Below are positions 41,455 through 48,686 of a stretch of DNA of 54,174 nt, one piece after another (positions within the stretch are counted from its first letter, which is position 1; every line of letters begins with the position of its first letter). The DNA is taken from contig CAJTZY010000011.1 of assembly GCA_910584085.1 (NCBI GenBank), forward strand, positions 1 to 54,174. Reading direction: 5' to 3'. The notes under the pieces are model-generated. The model was not told where the DNA came from. It did not search any database and was given only the letters and a program-made list of their open reading frames with translations. Position numbers and translations under genes: made by a program. The stretch comes from an uncultured Bacilli bacterium. GTDB taxonomy: Bacteria; Bacillota_I; Bacilli_A; RF39; UBA660.

Positions 41455-42345
41455 ATGAGGGATGAAATTAATAATTTTATTGAAGAATTAAAGTATGAAA
41501 GAAATTATTCTGATTTAACAGTGAAATCATATATGGATGATTTAATTTTGTTTCTGGAATATTTAAACGAAAAAAATATAAAAAAATATGATGATGTAGA
41601 ATACCAGGATATAAGATTATATATAAATTATTTATATGAACTTAAATATTCTAATAAAACTATATCAAGACATATAAGCTCACTTAGAAGTTTTTTTAAA
41701 TATTTAAAATCTCAAAATTTAATAAAAAACAATCCTATGACACTTATTTCTAATCCAAAACTTGATAAAAAACTACCAAAATACTTAAATTATGAAGATT
41801 CTGAAAGATTACTTAATGCATTTGATTGCAATAATTATATAGGTATTAGAAATTCACTTATACTTGAAATGCTTTATTCAACGGGAATAAGAGTTAGTGA
41901 ATTAATCAGTATAAAACTTAAGGATATATCTGAAGATAATAAAAGTATAAAAATAATTGGTAAAGGTAATAAAGAAAGAATTGTATATTTTGGAACAAAG
42001 TGTAATGATTTAATTAATTTATATTCAAAAAAAAGCTATCCCATATTAAATATAAATAATAGCGATTATCTATTTTTAAGCAAGACAGGAAAAAAAATAA
42101 ATGATAGAGAAGTAAGAACTATAATAGATGATGCAGCTAAAATAGCTAATATAAATATGAAAATTTCGCCTCATGTGCTTAGGCATACCTTTGCAACACA
42201 TATGTTAAATGAAGGGGCAGATCTTAGAAGCGTTCAAGAACTTTTGGGACATTCAAATCTATCTACAACGCAAATCTATACCCATTTAACTAATGAAAAA
42301 ATAAGAAATGTATATTTAAATGCCCATCCAAGGGCTAGAAAGTAG
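41455..42345 (+). CDS. xerD: Tyrosine recombinase XerC/XerD
   Basis: A 296-residue site-specific recombinase resolving chromosome dimers at dif. ATG 41455 follows GGTAGTG; the frame is open upstream to 41425 through the promoter. The N-terminal SAM-like DNA-binding domain is residues ~1-90. The catalytic set is visible: Arg in STGIRVSEL, HVLRHTFATHM (H-x-x-R), LLGHSNLSTTQ (His) and nucleophile Tyr in QIYTHL. Length is exactly that of chromosomal XerC/D. Whether it is C or D cannot be told from one copy. tdk follows 6 nt later. Confidence 0.93.
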   Translation: MRDEINNFIEELKYERNYSDLTVKSYMDDLILFLEYLNEKNIKKYDDVEYQDIRLYINYLYELKYSNKTISRHISSLRSFFKYLKSQNLIKNNPMTLISNPKLDKKLPKYLNYEDSERLLNAFDCNNYIGIRNSLILEMLYSTGIRVSELISIKLKDISEDNKSIKIIGKGNKERIVYFGTKCNDLINLYSKKSYPILNINNSDYLFLSKTGKKINDREVRTIIDDAAKIANINMKISPHVLRHTFATHMLNEGADLRSVQELLGHSNLSTTQIYTHLTNEKIRNVYLNAHPRARK

Positions 42346-42351
42346 GAATTT

Positions 42352-42930
42352 ATGGCAAAAATGTATTTTAGATATGGTGCGATGAATTGTGGTAAAACAA
42401 CTTCTCTTTTGCAGGTCGCACATAATTATGAAGAAAAGGGAATGAAGGTAATCGTAGTTAAGTCTTCAATTGATAAAAAAGGGGATAAGAATATTGTATC
42501 AAGGCTTGGTATTGAAAGAGAAGTTGATGTTCTTTTAGAACCAAATGAAAAATTATTAGACAGAATATCACTTGAAAACATTAGTTGTATTTTAGTCGAT
42601 GAAGTACAGTTTATGATGCCTAATCAGGTAAAAGAATTATGGATTATATCCAAGTTACATAATATACCAGTAATTTGCTATGGACTTAAAACTAACTTTA
42701 AAGGTGAATTGTTTATAGGTTCAAAACCTGCAATTGAATTATCCGATGAGTTAGAAGAACTTGCGACTATTTGTTCATGTGGCAAAAAAGCTAAATTTAA
42801 TGCAAGAGTTATAAATGGCGAATTTGTGAGTGATGGAGATGAGGTTGCAATAGATGGAATAGGGGCTGAATATATACCTCTATGTGGAGAATGTTATATA
42901 AGAGAAGTTTTAAATTTAGAAGAATCTTAA
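42352..42930 (+). CDS. tdk: Thymidine kinase
   Basis: A 192-residue type II thymidine kinase that phosphorylates thymidine for salvage. P-loop GAMNCGKTT (8-16), Walker B-like CILVDEVQFM, lasso and zinc sites CSCGKKAKFNARV and CGECY. Length matches the family. ATG 42352 lies behind AGGA, 6 nt after the recombinase stop, so they are co-transcribed. Confidence 0.95.
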   Translation: MAKMYFRYGAMNCGKTTSLLQVAHNYEEKGMKVIVVKSSIDKKGDKNIVSRLGIEREVDVLLEPNEKLLDRISLENISCILVDEVQFMMPNQVKELWIISKLHNIPVICYGLKTNFKGELFIGSKPAIELSDELEELATICSCGKKAKFNARVINGEFVSDGDEVAIDGIGAEYIPLCGECYIREVLNLEES

Positions 42931-43018
42931 TTTAGTATTCTATATAAAAATTTATATAATATTATTTTCATATGTGAATTAGCTACTGCATATATAGTAC
43001 GTCCTGCATCAAATTAAG

Positions 43019-43047
43019 TTTACAAAATAAAAATAATATAGTATAAT
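43019..43047 (+). promoter_or_regulatory. Promoter of convergent antisense RNA
   Basis: TTTACA (43019-43024), 17-nt spacer, TATAAT (43042-43047). It faces the small minus-strand gene at 43105-43233; no plus-strand coding sequence lies between it and the terminator at 43131. Confidence 0.8.
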
Positions 43048-43077
43048 GTATATAGATGAGGAAAATCTCATATAATA

Positions 43078-43117
43078 AAAAATGGAATACCTAGTTTTGA
43101 AGAGTTAGGTACCATTC
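43078..43117 (-). terminator. Terminator of the small hydrophobic peptide gene
   Basis: On the minus strand, AATGGTACCTA (overlapping the last codons and stop) pairs with TAGGTATTCCATT (two-base bulge) around a 12-nt loop, followed by TTTTTTA. The same hairpin forms in the antisense RNA. Confidence 0.8.
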
Positions 43118-43233
43118 TCTAAAATTGGATTAGTACCAACTGTATAAGTCGGTACTATTTTTATTAGTATGATCAAAATCACAATAATAAGGAGCATTAT
43201 GATAAAACAAAGATATTTCTCTATTTTTTTCAT
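43105..43233 (-). CDS. 42-residue hydrophobic peptide, candidate type I toxin
   Basis: A short minus-strand gene with a near-perfect ribosome binding site AAAGGAGGTGAT seven or fewer nt before ATG 43233. The peptide starts MKKIEKYLCF, has one membrane helix (IIMLLIIVILIILIKIV) and a polar tail ending ILENGT. The Shine-Dalgarno is locked in a stem: TTCTTTAC and GTAAAGGA (43258-43265 with 43244-43251). The leader sequence TTAGGTACTATTCT (43278-43265) can pair with AGAATGGTACCTAA at the gene's end, a 5'/3' closure typical of type I toxins. A convergent antisense RNA overlaps the 3' half. Toxicity is inferred from this architecture; no family was recognised. Confidence 0.75.
   Translation of the reverse strand: MKKIEKYLCFIIMLLIIVILIILIKIVPTYTVGTNPILENGT
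43131..43163 (+). terminator. Terminator of the antisense RNA
   Basis: TAGTACC (43131-43137), 13-nt loop, GGTACTA (43151-43157), TTTTTA. It lies within the coding sequence of the minus-strand peptide. Confidence 0.8.
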
Positions 43234-43300
43234 AAACATCACCTCCTTTACTTTGTTGTAAAGAAGAATAGTACCTAAATTAACTAGATATTCAATAAAT

Positions 43301-43330
43301 ATTATATCATATATAAACAGTCCAAGTAAA
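43301..43330 (-). promoter_or_regulatory. Promoter of the small hydrophobic peptide gene
   Basis: On the minus strand, TTTACT (43330-43325), 18-nt spacer, TATAAT (43306-43301). The leader would be about 60 nt. Confidence 0.65.
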
Positions 43331-43383
43331 TGATTTTATCCTTATTTATATTACTAATTTAGATATTATAAATTTTATAAATA

Positions 43384-43408
43384 AAATACTAATTTAGTAT
43401 TTTTTTTG
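43384..43408 (+). terminator. Terminator-like hairpin before yqfC
   Basis: AAATACTA (43384-43391), loop ATT, TAGTATTT (43395-43402), T-run. It insulates yqfC from plus-strand read-through out of the small-gene locus. Confidence 0.7.
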
Positions 43409-43440
43409 TAACTATATAATAAAATTATATAGGTGATTTG

Positions 43441-43680
43441 ATGAGTATAATTAATGGTATTAGATCATATATTACTGATTCAGAATTTAAGATAACAATA
43501 GTAAATAATAAAATTAATATTGTTAATTATAGCGATATTGGTCATTTTGATTCAAACAGGATAGTAGTTAAGGCAGAAACAAGTGAAGTAATTATTAAGG
43601 GAGTAGACCTTGCCATTTCTAAACTTTTGAATGATGAAATATTAATTACAGGCAAGTTTTCTAATATAGAATTTAGGTGA
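43441..43680 (+). CDS. yqfC: Sporulation protein YqfC
   Basis: A 79-residue sporulation protein of the YqfC/YabP family, made in the mother cell under sigma-E in Bacillus. Sequence blocks: SEFKITIVNNKINIVNYSDI, then a strand-rich core and ILITGKFSNIEFR, matching the family's ITGxxxxIxF ending. ATG 43441 follows AGGTGA (43431-43436). yqfD starts 3 nt later. Its partner relation with YqfD is conserved across spore formers. Confidence 0.88.
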   Translation: MSIINGIRSYITDSEFKITIVNNKINIVNYSDIGHFDSNRIVVKAETSEVIIKGVDLAISKLLNDEILITGKFSNIEFR

Positions 43681-43683
43681 TGC

Positions 43684-44877
43684 ATGAAAAATAGTATATT
43701 ATTTATTTTAAAAAGTAAATTGAATTTAAATGTTAAGGGTAATAATATAGAAAGATTTATAAAAAGATTAAAAAATAATAATATAGAATTATTAAACATA
43801 TATTATATTTCAAAGAATGAAATAAATATAAAAATATATGAGAGGGATTATGATAAAGTTATATCATTAAAAACTATATATGAAGTAAACATATTGGATT
43901 ACTATGGCGCTATTAAAATACGAAATAGCATACTTAATAACAAATTTGTAATATTAGCAATACTCATTTCCTTAATATTTCTATATTTTATAACAAACAT
44001 GATTTTTTATGTAGATGTAATAACCAATGATTCAAAAATGGAGACAACTTTAAAACAAGAGTTAAGTAATTTGGGAATAAAAAAATATAGGTTTAAAAAG
44101 AATTATGGCGAACTGCAAGAAATAAAGAAGAAAATACTAGCTACATATAGAGATAAACTTGAATGGATAGAAATAGAAAATGTGGGTACCAAATATATAG
44201 TAAGATATGAGCCTAGAATACAAAATGAGAAAAAAGAGGATACTCCACTAAGAAATATAATTGCCAAAAAAGATGCAGTTATATATAGTATGGATATATT
44301 AAATGGACAAATTGTAAAGAATATAAATTCATATGTAAAGAAAGGAGATATTATAGTTAGTGGATATATATATCTTAATGAAAATATTAAAGATACTGTA
44401 AGTAGTGAGGGTACTATATATGGAGAAACATGGTATAATGTTAAAGTTACATATCCATATAAATATTATGAAGAACATAAAACTGGGGATGAAAATAGCG
44501 TATTAGTTATAAAATTTTTAAATCGAGAAATAGAACTATTTAATTTTAATAAGTATAAATATAAAGACAAAATAGAAAAAACAATATTAAAAAATAATAT
44601 ATTACCAATAAAACTTGTTAAAGAATTACAAAAAGAAAAAGAGGTCATAGATAAAAATTATTCAGAAGATGAACTGACAGACGTAATAATTGAATATTCT
44701 AAGAAAAAACTTAGTGATCAATTAGATGACGACGAATATATTAAAGATTATAAAATATTAAATAAAACAAAGGATAAAGATACACTTACGTTGAATATAT
44801 TTTTTAATGTAATAGAAAATATAACAGAGTATCAAGAAATAACAGAATATACTGAGGAATCAGAGGAAGAACTATAA
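43684..44877 (+). CDS. yqfD: Sporulation protein YqfD (stage IV)
   Basis: A 397-residue membrane-anchored sporulation protein needed for spore development. The N-terminal soluble domain contains FIKRLKNNNIELLNIYYISK; one membrane helix follows near residues 90-110 (FVILAILISLIFLYFITNM); the C-terminal extracytoplasmic part has IEIENVGTKYIVRYEPRI, AVIYSMDILNGQIVKNINSYVKKGDIIVSG (biotinyl-lipoyl-like turn) and a charged tail. AGGTGA overlaps the yqfC end. phoH, usually next in this cluster, is absent. Confidence 0.9.
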   Translation: MKNSILFILKSKLNLNVKGNNIERFIKRLKNNNIELLNIYYISKNEINIKIYERDYDKVISLKTIYEVNILDYYGAIKIRNSILNNKFVILAILISLIFLYFITNMIFYVDVITNDSKMETTLKQELSNLGIKKYRFKKNYGELQEIKKKILATYRDKLEWIEIENVGTKYIVRYEPRIQNEKKEDTPLRNIIAKKDAVIYSMDILNGQIVKNINSYVKKGDIIVSGYIYLNENIKDTVSSEGTIYGETWYNVKVTYPYKYYEEHKTGDENSVLVIKFLNREIELFNFNKYKYKDKIEKTILKNNILPIKLVKELQKEKEVIDKNYSEDELTDVIIEYSKKKLSDQLDDDEYIKDYKILNKTKDKDTLTLNIFFNVIENITEYQEITEYTEESEEEL

Positions 44878-44889
44878 TGTAAAAATTTG

Positions 44890-44916
44890 CTAACTACTAA
44901 TAATAGTTAGTTTTTT
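44890..44916 (+). terminator. Intrinsic terminator after yqfCD
   Basis: CTAACTA (44890-44896), 7-nt loop, TAGTTAG (44904-44910), TTTTTT. Confidence 0.85.
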
Positions 44917-44974
44917 CCGGATATTCTTGAAAAAATAATTTATTTATAATATAATAATACTATAGGTGAGAAAC

Positions 44975-45427
44975 ATGAATAAATTTGATATTTTTAATGA
45001 AACAAGTGAGGATATAAAAGAATTAGAAGAGATAGAAAAAGTAGTTAATTTTGCTTTAGAATATCAAAATATAGAAAATTCAATGTTCAACATAATAATA
45101 GTAGATGAAGAAAAAATAAGAGAAATTAATAAAAATTATAGAGGTAGGGATAGTGTTACTGATGTAATTAGTTTCGCACTCGAAGACGATAAAACATTTG
45201 TTACGAGTGACTTAAGAATACTTGGAGATATATATATATGCTTAAAGCGCGCAAAAGATCAAGCAATAGAATATGGACATAGTTTTTTAAGAGAACTTTC
45301 GTTTTTAACTATACATGGCTTATTGCACTTACTTGGATATGATCATATGAAAGAGGAAGACGAAAAGATTATGTTCGAACTGCAGGAAAGGATTTTGAAT
45401 GAGTATGGTATTAAAAGAGAAAATTGA
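44975..45427 (+). CDS. ybeY: rRNA maturation endoribonuclease YbeY
   Basis: A 150-residue zinc metalloenzyme that matures 16S rRNA 3' ends and takes part in ribosome quality control. Zinc motif HGLLHLLGYDH (H3xH5xH type), preceded by SVTDVISFAL and LGDIYICLKRAKDQAIEYGH. ATG 44975 follows AGGTGAG (44964-44970). It overlaps dgkA by 29 nt, suggesting coupling. Confidence 0.95.
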   Translation: MNKFDIFNETSEDIKELEEIEKVVNFALEYQNIENSMFNIIIVDEEKIREINKNYRGRDSVTDVISFALEDDKTFVTSDLRILGDIYICLKRAKDQAIEYGHSFLRELSFLTIHGLLHLLGYDHMKEEDEKIMFELQERILNEYGIKREN

Positions 45428-45812
45428 TAGAGATTTAAAGAAAAGAAATATATCACCTAAATCAATAATGGGAACAATAAAAAATTCTTTAAGTGGATTT
45501 AGGTATTATGCAATGGATGGCAAGAGCATTATTATATATATTTTTTGTGCGATTATAGAAATAGTTATGGGATTTATTTTTCATATTAATGGTCTTGAAT
45601 GGATATTAATTATTTGTATCTTAGGTATTATACTTTCTACGGAACTTGTCAATACAGCAATTGAAAAAACATGTGATGCGATAACTAAAGAATATAATGC
45701 ACTAATAAAGGTTGCTAAGGATTGTGGAAGTGCTGCAACATTTGTAATATTTACTGTTGCGCTTATATTAAATATAATAATATTTTATCCTAAAATAGTA
45801 GGATTATTTTAA
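45399..45812 (+). CDS. dgkA: Diacylglycerol / undecaprenol kinase family protein
   Basis: A 137-residue membrane kinase of the DgkA family; Gram-positive members phosphorylate undecaprenol for wall synthesis. The N-terminus is basic and amphipathic, three membrane helices follow, and the signature ELVNTAIEKTCDAI (catalytic Glu/Asn region) with KVAKDCGSAATFV is intact. Start ATG 45399 lies behind AAAGGA within ybeY. The order ybeY-dgkA-era is conserved; cdd is missing between dgkA and era. Confidence 0.93.
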   Translation: MSMVLKEKIDRDLKKRNISPKSIMGTIKNSLSGFRYYAMDGKSIIIYIFCAIIEIVMGFIFHINGLEWILIICILGIILSTELVNTAIEKTCDAITKEYNALIKVAKDCGSAATFVIFTVALILNIIIFYPKIVGLF

Positions 45813-45832
45813 AAATAGAATTGAGTGGTAAA

Positions 45833-46720
45833 ATGAAAAGTGGTTTTGTTGGAATAATAGGAAGACCTAATGTAGGTAAGAGTACTTTGATTAATAGTGT
45901 GATAGGCAGGAAGGTTGCAATTACTTCAAATAAGCCCCAAACAACACGTAATATTATTCAAGGTATATATAATGAAGATAAGGTTCAAATTGTTTTTGTT
46001 GATACACCAGGTATTCATAAACCAGTAAATAAATTAGGTAAAACATTAAATAAAGAAGCTTATTATAGTATAGATGATACTGATATAATTTTATTTATAG
46101 TGGATGCATTTGATGGGATAGGTAAAGGTGATACTTACATCTTAGAAAAATTAAAAAAAGTAAATAAACCTGTAATACTTGTTATAAATAAAATAGATAA
46201 AATTACACATGAAGAAATATTGAATAGAATTAATGATTATAAAGATTTATATGATTTTGATGAAATTATCCCAGTTTCTGCACTTACTAAAAACAATGTC
46301 GATGACTTAATAAATACATTAAAAAAGTATTTACCAGATAATATAAAATACTATGGTGAAGACAGTATAACAAATAAATCAATAGACTTTTTAATGTCAG
46401 AGATTGTTAGGGAAAAGGTATTTAATTTTACAGAGGAAGAAGTACCTCATTCAATAACATGTGTTACAGATAGCGTGGAAATAGGGAAAAATAGTTATAA
46501 TATAAGAATATCTATAATAGTTGATAGAGACTCTTTAAAGAAAATTATTATAGGCAAACAGGGTGAAATGATAAAAAAAATTGGAATTGCCTCACGTAAA
46601 GATTTAGAGCAATTGTTAAATAAAAATGTATATTTAGAGTTATTTGTCAAAACAGTAAAAAAATGGAGAGAAAAAGATAAATATTTGTCTGAATTTGGAT
46701 TTAATGATTTTAAAGAATAA
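45833..46720 (+). CDS. era: GTPase Era
   Basis: A 295-residue GTPase needed for 30S ribosome assembly, binding the 16S rRNA 3' end. G1 GRPNVGKST, G2 TTRNIIQGI, G3 DTPGIHKP, G4 NKID and G5 SALTKNN are all present. The C-terminal KH domain is seen in IVDRDSLKKIIIGKQGEMIKKIG. ATG 45833 begins at KSGFVGIIGRPN. Length is typical (~300). It is followed by the small yqzL and DUF1653 genes, then recO. Confidence 0.97.
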   Translation: MKSGFVGIIGRPNVGKSTLINSVIGRKVAITSNKPQTTRNIIQGIYNEDKVQIVFVDTPGIHKPVNKLGKTLNKEAYYSIDDTDIILFIVDAFDGIGKGDTYILEKLKKVNKPVILVINKIDKITHEEILNRINDYKDLYDFDEIIPVSALTKNNVDDLINTLKKYLPDNIKYYGEDSITNKSIDFLMSEIVREKVFNFTEEEVPHSITCVTDSVEIGKNSYNIRISIIVDRDSLKKIIIGKQGEMIKKIGIASRKDLEQLLNKNVYLELFVKTVKKWREKDKYLSEFGFNDFKE

Positions 46721-46764
46721 TGTATAAAAATAAATTTTTTCATACACTATTAAATGGTGATATA

Positions 46765-46863
46765 ATGAAAGATTTATTATGGGATTTATTTAAGAATACA
46801 GGAAAGATAGAATATTATATTAAATATAAAGAAGAGGTTAATAAGGATGGAAAGAGAAATTAA
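46765..46863 (+). CDS. yqzL: YqzL-like small protein
   Basis: A 32-residue protein at the usual place of yqzL between era and recO. GGTGAT precedes ATG 46765. The sequence MKDLLWDLFKNTGKIEYYIK matches the YqzL pattern W-x-x-F-x-x-T-G-x-(I/V)-x-x-Y. The start of the DUF1653 gene (46847) lies within it. The function of YqzL is unknown. Confidence 0.75.
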   Translation: MKDLLWDLFKNTGKIEYYIKYKEEVNKDGKRN

Positions 46864-47080
46864 AATTGGTAAAACTTATAAACATTTCAAGGGAGCTATA
46901 ATGGAAGTGCTTTATATTGCAGAACATTCTGAAACAAATGAACAACTTGTAATTTATAAGCACATAAATGATAACAAAATATGGGCAAGACCACTAGTCA
47001 TGTTTAATTCATTAGTAGATAAAGAAAAATATCCTGATGTAAAACAAAAATATCGTTTTGAAGAAGTAGAAAACTCATGA
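46847..47080 (+). CDS. DUF1653 family protein
   Basis: A 77-residue protein of the DUF1653 family (an SH3-like small domain of unknown role). Blocks: KIGKTYKHFKGAIMEVLYIA, HSETNEQLVIYKH and KIWARPLVMFNSLV. ATG 46847 is behind AAGGATG inside yqzL, and its stop overlaps recO by 4 nt (ATGA at 47077). It appears inserted in the era-recO interval. Confidence 0.9.
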   Translation: MEREIKIGKTYKHFKGAIMEVLYIAEHSETNEQLVIYKHINDNKIWARPLVMFNSLVDKEKYPDVKQKYRFEEVENS

Positions 47081-47811
47081 TTATTAATATTGAAGGAATA
47101 ATACTAAATACAAAAAGTTATGGTGACACAAGTTTGATACTAGATATATTAACTATTGATTATGGAATCATTGGAGTAATTGCCAAAGGTTGCAAATCTT
47201 TAAAGAGTAATTTAAGAAGTGTTACAGATAAACTAACTTACGCTACATTTACAATATATTATAAGAAGGATAAATTATCTATACTCAGTGAAGCGAGTGT
47301 TATAAATAACCTTTCTAATATAAAAAAAAATATTGAAAAAATTAGCTACTCAAGTTTTTTATTAGATTTAACATATCAGGTTTATAAGCAATGTGAAAAT
47401 GGTAATTTATATAATTTACTTATAAGTGCCTTAATAAAGATAAATGATAATTTTGATCCTTTAATTATAACTAATATAATAGAATTAAAGTATTTAGATT
47501 ATTTAGGTGTTATGCCTAGTATAGATGGTTGTATTATTTGTGGATCTAAAAATGTAATAACACTATCAAGTGATAAAGGTGGATACCTTTGTAAGAAATG
47601 CCATACCAATGAACCTATTGTAAGTGAAATGGCAATAAAATTAGTTAGAATGTATTATTATGTAGATATTAAAAAAATATCAAAATTAGATATAAATAAA
47701 AGTGTTATATATGAGGTTAATAATTTTATAGATGATTATTATGATAGATATACAGGGTTATATTTAAAAAGTAAGTCGTTTTTAAAAAGTATAAATAATT
47801 TAAAAAACTGA
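47077..47811 (+). CDS. recO: DNA repair protein RecO
   Basis: A 244-residue recombination mediator that loads RecA on SSB-coated DNA with RecR. The N-terminal OB fold reads EGIILNTKSYGDTSLILDIL and VIAKGCKS; the C-terminal zinc site shows CIICGS and YLCKKCH. Length is typical (~250). It ends the ybeY-recO run; the terminator at 47802 contains its stop. Confidence 0.94.
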   Translation: MIINIEGIILNTKSYGDTSLILDILTIDYGIIGVIAKGCKSLKSNLRSVTDKLTYATFTIYYKKDKLSILSEASVINNLSNIKKNIEKISYSSFLLDLTYQVYKQCENGNLYNLLISALIKINDNFDPLIITNIIELKYLDYLGVMPSIDGCIICGSKNVITLSSDKGGYLCKKCHTNEPIVSEMAIKLVRMYYYVDIKKISKLDINKSVIYEVNNFIDDYYDRYTGLYLKSKSFLKSINNLKN

Positions 47812-47838
47812 AAAAATTAAAAATTTTTCAGTTTTTTT
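47802..47838 (+). terminator. Intrinsic terminator after recO
   Basis: AAAAAACTGAAAAA pairs with TTTTTCAGTTTTTT (47824-47837), T-run. The recO TGA is in the 5' arm. Confidence 0.85.
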
Positions 47839-47854
47839 GTACAAAAAAAGGAAA

Positions 47855-47883
47855 TTGAAAAGTTTTGCAATATAATATATATA
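47855..47883 (+). promoter_or_regulatory. Promoter of comEA-comEC
   Basis: TTGAAA (47855-47860), 17-nt spacer, TATATA (47878-47883), 23 nt before ATG 47907. Confidence 0.6.
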
Positions 47884-47906
47884 GGAAAATCACTAGAAAG
47901 GAAATT

Positions 47907-48686
47907 ATGGAGAAAATAAAATATTTAATAGAAAAGTATAAAATATTAATAATAATTGCTATAGTAGTATTGTTATTATTAATAGGAATAATTATGAATA
48001 TAAAGGGGAAACATACTACAAAAATAGATGTGCTAGATGATAAATATAGCGGATTAGAAAATAAAAATGAAGATGCAAAGGATAATAATAATGGGGAAAT
48101 AGGAGAGAATAAAAAAGGGGAAGTAAATGAGGAATATATTAAAGTCGATATAAAAGGGCTTGTGGACAAGCCTGGCGTATATGAGATGAAAAAGGATTCT
48201 AGAGTAATAGATGTCATTTATAAAGCTGGGGGACTTAGTGAAGGTGCCAATACAGAGTATATAAATTTAAGTAAAAAAATTACTGATGAAATGATAATTA
48301 TAATATATTCTAATTCTGATGTTGAAAAATTTAAGGAGACTGATAAACAGGTTATTTATATAGAATACGAATGTGTATGTCCAGATAATAAAAATGATGC
48401 ATGTATAACAGATAAGGATACTGTAAATACAAATGGAGTAAAAAATGAAGAGGTAAATGATAATAATAAACAGGAAGAAAATAATAAAATTGATGATAAA
48501 ATATCAATAAATACTGCTACACTTGAAGAACTTATGACTGTAAAGGGAATAGGAGAATCAAAGGCTAAATCTATATTAGAATATAGAAAACAAAATGGAG
48601 AATTTAAAAGCCTTGAAGATATTAAGAATGTATCAGGAATAGGAGAAAGCGTTTATTCAAAAATTAAAGATTATATTAAACTCTAA
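47907..48686 (+). CDS. comEA: Competence protein ComEA
   Basis: A 259-residue membrane-anchored DNA receptor for transformation. ATG 47907 follows AAAGGA; the frame is open to 47865 without a binding site. An N-terminal helix (ILIIIAIVVLLLLIGIIMNI) is followed by an SLBB domain (VDIKGLVDKPGVYEMKKDSR, VIYKAGGL) and a helix-hairpin-helix DNA-binding pair (INTATLEELMTVKGIGESKA, then DIKNVSGIGESVYSKI). Between them is a charged linker with an odd ECVCPDNKNDACITDKDTV segment holding three Cys. comEC begins inside its end. Confidence 0.93.
   Translation: MEKIKYLIEKYKILIIIAIVVLLLLIGIIMNIKGKHTTKIDVLDDKYSGLENKNEDAKDNNNGEIGENKKGEVNEEYIKVDIKGLVDKPGVYEMKKDSRVIDVIYKAGGLSEGANTEYINLSKKITDEMIIIIYSNSDVEKFKETDKQVIYIEYECVCPDNKNDACITDKDTVNTNGVKNEEVNDNNKQEENNKIDDKISINTATLEELMTVKGIGESKAKSILEYRKQNGEFKSLEDIKNVSGIGESVYSKIKDYIKL

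Larger units (their letters stand above)
43054..43163 (+). ncRNA. Candidate antisense RNA (type I antitoxin-like)
   Basis: An inferred ~110-nt RNA from the promoter at 43019 to the terminator at 43131-43163. It folds into three hairpins: ATGAG/CTCAT (43056-43071), a strong AATGG..TACCTA/TAGGTA-CCATT stem (43081-43116), and the terminator. It is complementary to the 3' half of the 42-residue peptide gene and to that mRNA's own 3' end, an overlap of about 85 nt. This is the arrangement of txpA/RatA-type antitoxins. No reading frame with a ribosome binding site is present. Confidence 0.7.
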
